Of a stretch of DNA of 11,828 bases, positions 7,219 through 11,828 are shown one piece after another. The number at the start of each line of letters is the position of its first letter. Positions within the stretch are counted from its first letter, which is position 1. The notes beneath the pieces were generated by a model. The model ran no database searches. It was not told the DNA's origin and worked only from the letters and a program-made list of their open reading frames with translations. The stretch covers positions 1-11,828 of the forward strand of contig WHTL01000099.1 in assembly GCA_009377735.1 (NCBI GenBank). Reading direction: 5' to 3'. A program made the position numbers and the translations under genes. This DNA comes from Acidimicrobiia bacterium (GTDB taxonomy: Bacteria > Actinomycetota > Acidimicrobiia > Spongiisociales > ZC4RG35).

Positions 7219-7530
7219 TCAGGTGGCAACCATCGAGGTGAAGGCAGTGCTCACCTGACCGTCGTGCTCCCCGTAGGAAGTGACGGCCTTGCCGAGACCC
7301 GCCTCGGTGTTACTGAGGTTGGTGTTGAGCTGTCCAATCTGACGCTTGATCTCTTGGACGACACCGGCGAAGGCTTCGGCACCCGCGGAACCCCTCCACT
7401 GCTCGAGCAGCGTGTCGAGCTCCGTGTTCATCGTCGTGCATTGGGACTCAAACTCGTCGATCTTTGTCCGCAGCTGGCCCTGGAAGGTACCCATCTGGTC
7501 ATAGTCGACATTCATTGGCCCTGTAGGCAT
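7219..7530 (-). CDS. WXG100-family (ESAT-6/CFP-10-like) secreted protein
   Basis: Small helical-hairpin protein of the type exported by type VII (ESX) secretion systems. The 103 residues fit the family. The WxG turn is W45-R46-G47 within LLEQWRGSAGAEAF, flanked by two long helices (about 12–43 and 50–88). Y86-G-E-H-D90 is a YxxxD/E motif of the kind needed for ESX targeting. There is one cysteine (C31). The start is placed at ATG 7530, because AAGGAG lies exactly 6 nt upstream. The ATG at 7536 directly abuts this Shine-Dalgarno and is unlikely. No EccC-type ATPase, partner WXG gene or PE/PPE gene lies nearby, so it is an orphan here. Its effect or partner is unknown. Confidence 0.88.
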   Translation of the reverse strand: MPTGPMNVDYDQMGTFQGQLRTKIDEFESQCTTMNTELDTLLEQWRGSAGAEAFAGVVQEIKRQIGQLNTNLSNTEAGLGKAVTSYGEHDGQVSTAFTSMVAT

Positions 7531-7577
7531 GTCCATCTCCTTATTTGCCGGGTCCGGCTGCTTCCTTACAGTCCGGT

Positions 7578-7592
7578 GCGGGATCTTCCCGC
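7578..7592 (-). repeat. Short hairpin upstream of the WXG100 gene
   Basis: GCGGGA-TCT-TCCCGC forms a perfect 6-bp stem with a 3-nt loop, about 48 bp upstream of the WXG100 start. It could be a leader hairpin or a remnant terminator of hmgA. Function unknown. Confidence 0.35.
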
Positions 7593-7642
7593 TTCATCCA
7601 TAGAGTGGTCGGACACGCCCACCCGTTTTGAACATGGGACTC

Positions 7643-7661
7643 AGGAGTTTCGGAGACTCCT
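7643..7661 (-). terminator. Hairpin at the end of hmgA
   Basis: AGGAGTTT-CGG-AGACTCCT forms an 8-bp stem with one G·T pair. It overlaps the hmgA stop codon (7660–7662) and has no T-run after it on the minus strand. A possible weak terminator between hmgA and the WXG100 gene. Confidence 0.35.
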
Positions 7662-9003
7662 ATTCGGGATCGAAATGGCGCTCGAGACGGTCCCACACGG
7701 TGGGGTAGTCATCCTGGAGTGCCGGCAACTCGGAGGCATAGGCCGTCGGGATCAGCGGGTAGCGGGTCTCGAACATGAATGCCAGGGTGCCCTCCAGCTT
7801 CACCGGGTCGAGGTCGGCGCTGGTCGCCTTATTGTAGGCGTCGATATCCGGTCCGTGGGGAAAGTAGGAGTTGTGGAGGCTCATCCCCCCGGGAGCGAAC
7901 CCCTCCTCCTTGGCGTCATACACCCCGTAGATCAGACCCATGAACTCGCTCATGATGTTCATGTGGTAGTACGGCGGCCGGAAGGTGTGCTCTGCGACCA
8001 TCCATCGCTCCGGGAAGATGGCGAAGTCGACGTTCGCGGTTCCCGGCCTGTCGGACTTCCCGGTGAGGACAGTAAAGATCGACGGGTCGGGGTGATCGAA
8101 GCTGACCGTGTTGATGGTGTTGAAATGGGCAAGGTCATATTTGTAGGGGGCATGGTTCCCATGCCAGGCCACCACATCCAGCGGAGAGTGATCCAGTTCG
8201 GCCACGAAGAGACGGCCATCGAACTTGACGTACAGCTCGGCGTCGATGTCGGAGTCCTCGTAGCTGGCGACCGGATAGAGGAAGTCCCGCTCGTTGGCCA
8301 ACCCGTTGGCGCCGATGGGCCCCCGCTCCGGTAGCTCGAGGTATGCCCCGTAGTTCTCGCAGATGTAACCTCGGGACGGGCCATCGAGAAGCTCTACCCG
8401 GAACTTCATCCCTCTGGGGATGACACAGATTTCTCCCGGCGACACCACCAGAACGCCACATTCGGTATGGAAGCGAAGGGCACCTTCTTGGGGGACGACC
8501 AACAGCTCGCCGTCGGAATCGTAGAAGAAGGCGTCGGTCATGGACTCGGTTGCCATATAGATGTGCGCCGCCATGCCTATCTGGGTATGGCAATCGCCGT
8601 TGGTGGCGATGGTGCGGATACCACTGAGGAAGGTGGTCGGCTCCTCCGGCATCGGCACCGGGTTCCAGCGGATCTGACCGATCGGTGCCTTCCCCTCGCG
8701 ATGGGGGGCGGTGCGGATCAGGGATTCTCCTTCTATCTCCCTGAAATGGGTGGCGTGTCTAACGGACGGGCGAATCCGATATACCCAATTGCGACGATTC
8801 TCTTTGCGGGGTGCGGTGAAGGCCGTACCGGAGAGCTGCTCCGCATAGAGGCCCATCGGAGGCCGCTGTGGTGAGTTCTGACCCACGGGAAGGGCACCGG
8901 CAACGGCCTCAGTGCTGTGCTGATTTCCGAATCCAGAGAGGTAGCCGGGCTGATCGTGACTCTCGGCCGTGGTCTGCGAGTCACCGGCTTGGGTTGCTGT
9001 CAT
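7660..9003 (-). CDS. hmgA: Homogentisate 1,2-dioxygenase
   Basis: Fe(II) dioxygenase that opens the homogentisate ring to maleylacetoacetate in tyrosine/phenylalanine breakdown. The 447 residues match the family. The start GYLSGFGNQHSTEA (20–33) is diagnostic. Iron ligands are His347 and Glu353 in YYHMNIMSEFMG and His383 in SYFPHGPD. Catalytic His304 lies in SFDHPDP; all four equal the human positions plus 12. The N-terminal jelly-roll part includes IYMATESMTDAFFYDSDGELLVVPQEG. GGAGGA is 5 nt before the ATG at 9003. A plausible promoter lies at 9031–9060, just below a strong hairpin at 9071–9096, so it is probably transcribed on its own. The other pathway genes (hpd, maiA, fahA) are not next to it. 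The FAH-family gene at 2185–2949 has a degenerate active site and is probably not its partner. Confidence 0.97.
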   Translation of the reverse strand: MTATQAGDSQTTAESHDQPGYLSGFGNQHSTEAVAGALPVGQNSPQRPPMGLYAEQLSGTAFTAPRKENRRNWVYRIRPSVRHATHFREIEGESLIRTAPHREGKAPIGQIRWNPVPMPEEPTTFLSGIRTIATNGDCHTQIGMAAHIYMATESMTDAFFYDSDGELLVVPQEGALRFHTECGVLVVSPGEICVIPRGMKFRVELLDGPSRGYICENYGAYLELPERGPIGANGLANERDFLYPVASYEDSDIDAELYVKFDGRLFVAELDHSPLDVVAWHGNHAPYKYDLAHFNTINTVSFDHPDPSIFTVLTGKSDRPGTANVDFAIFPERWMVAEHTFRPPYYHMNIMSEFMGLIYGVYDAKEEGFAPGGMSLHNSYFPHGPDIDAYNKATSADLDPVKLEGTLAFMFETRYPLIPTAYASELPALQDDYPTVWDRLERHFDPE

Positions 9004-9030
9004 TTGGTCCTCCGATGGTGTACCCAGCGA

Positions 9031-9060
9031 ACCTTAGAACGCATGCCCTCGGAGAGTCGA
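9031..9060 (-). promoter_or_regulatory. Candidate promoter of hmgA
   Basis: On the minus strand TCGACT (9055–9060) and TAAGGT (9031–9036) are separated by 18 bp. This leaves a leader of about 20 nt carrying the GGAGGA ribosome-binding site of hmgA. The match to consensus is moderate. Confidence 0.35.
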
Positions 9061-9070
9061 CCCGATAGGG

Positions 9071-9096
9071 GGGACGACGACCGAAGCCGTCGTCCC
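9071..9096 (-). terminator. Hairpin terminator after the small Cys protein gene
   Basis: A perfect 9-bp stem GGGACGACG/CGTCGTCCC encloses an 8-nt loop that reads GCTTCGGT on the minus strand and includes a CTTCGG turn. It begins 29 bp past the stop of the gene at 9126–9305 and precedes the hmgA promoter. No T-run. Confidence 0.65.
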
Positions 9097-9125
9097 TACC
9101 TTCGGTCCCCTTGGTCCGTTAGATC

Positions 9126-9305
9126 TCAGACCGCGATGGAATCGGCGAAGTGTGAGACTTGGTGGCCCCGGACAATGCCGACGGTCCCCCCGCAGGCGCA
9201 GGCGACCACCATGAGGGTGCCCTGGTCTGTTTGAGCGGTGTCGAGAATGTCGGAATATCCCACCAAGCGTTCCCGGTTGTCGACTGCACAGGTGATGGTG
9301 AACAC
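9126..9305 (-). CDS. Small protein of unknown function with CxCGG motif (59 aa)
   Basis: I do not recognise this family. The protein begins MFTITCAVDNRERLVGYSDIL and later has LMVVACACGGTVGIVRG, giving a C-A-C-G-G motif plus C6 near the N-terminus. Two histidines follow (GHQVSHFADSIAV). Three cysteines and two histidines in 59 residues would suit binding of Zn, Cu or As(III), or a thiol redox role; that is inference. The start is firm: GTG at 9305 with AAGGAGG five nucleotides upstream. Further in-frame sequence upstream (to 9458) has no comparable start signal. It is divergent from arsRC over a 194-bp region holding three inverted repeats, so the two may share regulation. The hairpin at 9071–9096 ends its transcript. 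Confidence 0.72.
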   Translation of the reverse strand: MFTITCAVDNRERLVGYSDILDTAQTDQGTLMVVACACGGTVGIVRGHQVSHFADSIAV

Positions 9306-9349
9306 GTTTCCCTCCTTCTGAGGCTTCTTCTTCACGTGTAGAACCCCAT

Positions 9350-9366
9350 CAACCGTTCCCCGGTTG
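9350..9366. repeat. Inverted repeat upstream of the small Cys protein gene
   Basis: CAACCG-TTCCC-CGGTTG has 6-bp arms and a 5-nt spacer. It sits 45–61 nt ahead of the GTG at 9305, just downstream of a TATATC hexamer on the minus strand that could be a -10 box. It may be an operator or a leader hairpin. Confidence 0.4.
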
Positions 9367-9435
9367 CACCGATATAACCGTCTTCGCGCGAACACAGGTG
9401 CTGGACGGGACACAGAGATGGCTGCGTCCGGAGAA

Positions 9436-9457
9436 TGCATCAAACGGAAGTGATGCA
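9436..9457. promoter_or_regulatory. Inverted repeat upstream of arsRC, possible second operator
   Basis: Perfect 7-bp arms TGCATCA and TGATGCA are separated by 8 nt. It lies just upstream of the arsRC -35 box. The inner ATCA/TGAT edges resemble those of the repeat inside the promoter, so the same repressor could bind both. Confidence 0.5.
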
Positions 9458-9463
9458 CTTACC

Positions 9464-9493
9464 TTGGCAGATCAATCCATATTGATGTAATCT
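9464..9493 (+). promoter_or_regulatory. Promoter of arsRC with operator in the spacer
   Basis: TTGGCA (9464–9469, five of six bases match the -35 consensus) and TAATCT (9488–9493) are 18 bp apart. The perfect inverted repeat ATCAAT-CCAT-ATTGAT (9471–9486) fills the spacer, so a bound ArsR-type dimer would block RNA polymerase. The ATG at 9500 follows the -10 box by six nucleotides without a Shine-Dalgarno, which points to a leaderless mRNA. Confidence 0.75.
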
Positions 9494-9499
9494 CCCTCC

Positions 9500-10285
9500 A
9501 TGTCTGTTTCGACGATCGACGAAGGGCTCACCCCGCAGGTGTTCATGCGCCTCGCCGGGCATCCGCTGCGCTGGAACCTTCTACGAGAGTTGGGCCGAAG
9601 CGACCGGATGGTGCACGAGCTGACGGACCTGGTGGGTCAGCCCCAGAACCTGGTCTCCTACCACCTCGGCAAGCTGCGGGACGCTCGCTTGGTTTCGGCG
9701 CAGCGCAGTTCCGCTGATCGCCGAGACTCCTACTACACCGTCGACCTCACGCGGATCGGCCATCTACTTACCGCCGCCGGCATTGGTGTGCACGCCGGGC
9801 TCCGTCTGACTCCGCCTGGGCCAGGTGCTGGGCGACCGGGAGCGGCCAAGGTGCGGGTGCTGTTCCTGTGCACCGGCAACAGCGCTCGCTCACAGATGGC
9901 AGAAGCTCTTGCCGGAGCCGACTCGAACGAGGTGATCGAGGCGCACAGTGCTGGCAGTCATCCGAAGCCACTTCACCCGAACGCGGTGCGGGTGATGAAA
10001 GAGGTATACGGACTTGACCTGGCCGGGCAGCGCTCGGAGCATCTGAGTATGTTCGCCGAGGAGAGGTTCGATCAGGTGATCAGCCTGTGTGACCGAGTTC
10101 GGGAGGTCTGCCCCGAGTTCCCCGGCCAGCCCGAGACTATGCACTGGAGCATCCCCGATCCCGCTGCCGCGTCCGGCGACAAAGACGCCATCTACAGAAC
10201 CTTCCAGCAGACGGCTCACGATCTAGAAACCCGCATCAAGTTCTTGTCCGTCTCCCTCGCCACCACATTCAACCCAAAGGAGTAG
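9500..10285 (+). CDS. ArsR-like HTH repressor fused to thioredoxin-type arsenate reductase
   Basis: A 261-aa two-domain protein. Residues about 10–100 form an ArsR-type winged helix with recognition region QPQNLVSYHLGKLRDARLVSAQRSS (47–71). Residues 117–255 form the low-molecular-weight phosphatase fold of arsenate reductases. Its P-loop is C124-TGNSA-R130, followed by SQMAEAL. C197 and C204 (LCDRVREVC) have the same spacing as C82/C89 of S. aureus pI258 ArsC. Asp220 in HWSIPDPA is the expected general acid. It should reduce As(V) to As(III) using a thioredoxin-like partner and also regulate the operon. The HTH part has no cysteine, so the ELCVCDL arsenite site of E. coli ArsR is missing. Such ArsR–ArsC fusions are known in some bacteria. 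The ATG follows the promoter directly. VOC and permease genes follow in the same operon. Confidence 0.92.
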   Translation: MSVSTIDEGLTPQVFMRLAGHPLRWNLLRELGRSDRMVHELTDLVGQPQNLVSYHLGKLRDARLVSAQRSSADRRDSYYTVDLTRIGHLLTAAGIGVHAGLRLTPPGPGAGRPGAAKVRVLFLCTGNSARSQMAEALAGADSNEVIEAHSAGSHPKPLHPNAVRVMKEVYGLDLAGQRSEHLSMFAEERFDQVISLCDRVREVCPEFPGQPETMHWSIPDPAAASGDKDAIYRTFQQTAHDLETRIKFLSVSLATTFNPKE

Positions 10286-10287
10286 AC

Positions 10288-10671
10288 GTGACCGAATCTA
10301 TGGTGAGCGTCCGATACATGGTCGATGATGTGCAGGCATCCGTCGACTTCTACACAGAGCACTTCGGCTTCGAGTTACACAGCAATCACGTCCCCGCCTT
10401 CGCCGACGTCAGGAGAGAAAACCTGCGGCTGCTGTTGAGCGGCCCGACAAGCTCGGCCGGACGACCCATGCCCGACGGCGTCAAGCCGGGTGCCGGGGGC
10501 TGGAACCGCATCCACTTCATCGTCGATGACCTCGCTGCCGAAGTCGCTCGCATCCGCGGGGCGGGACTCGAGTTCCGCAACGACACTGTTATCGGCCCCG
10601 GGGGCTCCCAGATACTGCTCCAGGACCCCTCCGGTAACCTCATCGAGCTGTTCCAACCCGCCGAACCATGA
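10288..10671 (+). CDS. VOC-superfamily (glyoxalase/dioxygenase-fold) protein
   Basis: A 127-residue single-chain VOC protein with two beta-alpha-beta-beta-beta modules. The first is about residues 5–52 (VRYMVDDVQASVDFYTEHFG) and the second about 72–124 (RIHFIVDDLAAEVARIRGAG and ILLQDPSGNLIELFQP). His76 and Glu120 are at usual metal-ligand positions. The position of the first-module histidine holds VRY instead, so the metal site may be incomplete. It has no cysteine, which argues against ArsI, the C–As lyase of the same superfamily that uses a cysteine pair. The GTG start lies 2 bp after the arsRC stop, and AAGGAG there is an ideal ribosome-binding site, so it belongs to the ars operon. Substrate unknown: a thiol or sugar adduct of arsenic, methylglyoxal and an antibiotic are all open. 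Confidence 0.88.
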   Translation: MTESMVSVRYMVDDVQASVDFYTEHFGFELHSNHVPAFADVRRENLRLLLSGPTSSAGRPMPDGVKPGAGGWNRIHFIVDDLAAEVARIRGAGLEFRNDTVIGPGGSQILLQDPSGNLIELFQPAEP

Positions 10672-10700
10672 CCTACCAGCTGGGCGCCCGCGTCCGCTGA
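10668..10700 (+). CDS. Ten-codon ORF bridging the VOC and permease genes
   Basis: The peptide would be MTYQLGARVR. Its ATG overlaps the VOC stop as ATGA, and its TGA overlaps the permease start as TGATG. The permease ATG has no Shine-Dalgarno of its own, so ribosomes may reach it by re-initiation through this tiny frame. It could equally be a chance reading of a 28-bp gap. Confidence 0.35.
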   Translation: MTYQLGARVR

Positions 10701-11828
10701 TGACGGATAGAGATGACTACCGCGCTTTCAGCCCGAGCGCGTCCGAGCCTTCACGTCTGGCGCGGCGCCTCGGCCTGACCGATGCAGTGATGCTCGGACT
10801 CGGTTCGATGATTGGCGCCGGAGTGTTCGTCGCCGTCGGCCCGGCTGCGGCAGCCGCTGGGTCTGGCTTGCTGTTGGGTCTGGCGATCGCGGGGGCGGTG
10901 GCCTACGCCAACGCCACGTCCTCCGCCCAACTCGCGGCGGCGTACCCGGAGGCGGGAGGCACCTATGTCTATGGGCGAGAGCGACTGGGGCCCTTCTGGG
11001 GCTACCTGGCCGGGTGGGGTTTCGTGGTGGGCAAGTCCGCCAGTCTCGCCGCCATGGCCCTGACCGCCGGTGCCTACCTGTTCCCGGGGAATGCCAGGGT
11101 CATCGGGGTCACGGCGGTAGTGACAATGACGGCCGTCAACTACTCCGGTATCGAGAAGACCGCCCGCCTCACGAAGATCATCGTGGTCACGGTGCTGATC
11201 GTCCTCGCCGTTGTGGTGGTCGCCACCCTGTCCGGTGACCTCGCCCCTGCAAATCTCGACAACCTCATCGGCCGCGGCATAGGAGGCATACTGGAGGCGG
11301 CCGGATTGCTCTTCTTCGCCTTCGCCGGCTACGCCCGCATCGCCACACTCGGTGAAGAGGTAGCAGATCCGTCCCGGACCATTCCCCGTGCCATCCCTCT
11401 CGCCTTGGGGATCACGCTGATAGTTTACGCCGCGGTCATGGTGTCGGCTCTTCTGGCGGTGGGTCCCGATCCTCTGGCTGGCTCGTCGGCACCCCTTGCC
11501 GAGGCCGCCGCGGGCGTTGGCCTGCCGGCCGTCACTGCCCTCGTCCGGACAGGAGGGGGCGTCGCCACACTCGGGGTGATGCTGTCACTCCTGGCCGGGA
11601 TTAGCCGGACGATCTTCGCCATGGCACACAACGGCGAGCTTCCCGGCTGGTTGGGCCGAGTCCATTCAACATTCCGGACTCCGCACTGGGCGCAGCTGGC
11701 GGTTGGGGCATTGGTCGCGGTCGTCGTCGCAGTGGCGGACCTGCGGGGTGCGATCGGATTCAGCTCCTTTGCGGTGCTCGTCTACTACGGCATCGCCAAC
11801 GCCTCCGCCTACACCCAACCGACTGAGC
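10700..11828 (+). CDS. APC-superfamily amino acid permease (C-terminus cut by window edge)
   Basis: The 376 visible residues form an amino acid/polyamine-type secondary transporter in the membrane. After a polar N-terminus (1–28) comes helix 1 with the unwound, substrate-binding GSMIGAGVF (35–43). About nine to ten hydrophobic helices can be traced up to VLVYYGIANASAY. AYPEAGGTYVYGRERLGPFWGYLAGW and EEVADPSRTIPRAI are hallmark loops of the family. The ATG at 10700 follows the ten-codon ORF; no closer ribosome-binding site is seen, and translation is likely coupled to the VOC gene. Being last in view of an arsRC-VOC operon without a visible ArsB or Acr3, it is a candidate carrier for an arsenic-linked substrate, but ordinary amino acid uptake is just as possible. 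Confidence 0.9.
   Translation, partial: MTDRDDYRAFSPSASEPSRLARRLGLTDAVMLGLGSMIGAGVFVAVGPAAAAAGSGLLLGLAIAGAVAYANATSSAQLAAAYPEAGGTYVYGRERLGPFWGYLAGWGFVVGKSASLAAMALTAGAYLFPGNARVIGVTAVVTMTAVNYSGIEKTARLTKIIVVTVLIVLAVVVVATLSGDLAPANLDNLIGRGIGGILEAAGLLFFAFAGYARIATLGEEVADPSRTIPRAIPLALGITLIVYAAVMVSALLAVGPDPLAGSSAPLAEAAAGVGLPAVTALVRTGGGVATLGVMLSLLAGISRTIFAMAHNGELPGWLGRVHSTFRTPHWAQLAVGALVAVVVAVADLRGAIGFSSFAVLVYYGIANASAYTQPTE

Noticed and set aside
7264..8334. Plus-strand frame of 356 codons across the WXG100 gene and hmgA
   Set aside because: Antisense to two clearly identified genes; the composition is that of a codon shadow.
2185..9003. FAH-family gene plus hmgA as one tyrosine-degradation pathway
   Set aside because: They are about 4.7 kb apart in different transcription units, and the FAH-family protein lacks the metal-binding residues of true fumarylacetoacetase.
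10288..10671. ArsI C–As lyase
   Set aside because: Same superfamily and ars context, but there is no cysteine at all, whereas ArsI depends on a cysteine pair.
1..11828. CRISPR array, insertion sequence or integrase
   Set aside because: No regularly spaced repeats, transposase or recombinase motifs, or att-like duplication of the tRNA-Glu 3' end were seen.

Overview
High-GC DNA with many GTG starts, an F420-biosynthesis gene (cofC), a WXG100 protein and several probable leaderless promoters points to an actinobacterium. The block serA – FAH-family gene – gltX – tRNA-Glu resembles, from memory, the serA1/Rv2993c/gltX neighbourhood of Mycobacterium tuberculosis. An uncultured Acidimicrobiia-like lineage is my best guess; that is inference, not proof.

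Left part (1–4000). On the minus strand, read right to left, come a conserved unknown protein, a FAH-superfamily enzyme that has lost its usual metal ligands, glutamyl-tRNA synthetase (its GTG start overlaps the FAH stop) and tRNA-Glu(UUC). A DsbB/BdbC-type thiol oxidase follows and runs off the left edge. pgpA (phosphatidylglycerophosphatase A) is divergent on the plus strand.

Middle (4000–9100). serA (long form with ACT domain, minus) is convergent with pgpA and divergent from cofC (plus). cofC is followed by a PIG-L/LmbE-type deacetylase whose C-terminus lies in another frame after a one-base shift near 7038–7040. A strong hairpin separates this from two minus-strand genes: an orphan WXG100 protein and homogentisate 1,2-dioxygenase (hmgA).

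Right part (9100–11828). This is an arsenic-type accessory cluster. A 59-aa protein with a CxCGG motif (minus) is divergent from an ArsR-like HTH/thioredoxin-type arsenate reductase fusion. The fusion is followed by a VOC-fold protein, a 10-codon coupling ORF and an APC-family permease cut off by the window end. The fusion gene has a readable promoter: TTGGCA, 18 bp, TAATCT, then 6 nt to the ATG. A perfect inverted repeat (ATCAAT-N4-ATTGAT) fills the -35/-10 spacer, which indicates tight repression. No known arsenite pump is visible in the window, so the APC permease and the small Cys protein are the candidates for a little-described arsenic or thiol-related module.

No gap exceeds 300 bases; the longest is the regulatory region 9306–9499. 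Four start codons without a Shine-Dalgarno (dsbB, pgpA, cofC, arsRC) have a TANNNT hexamer 6–9 nt upstream, suggesting leaderless transcripts.
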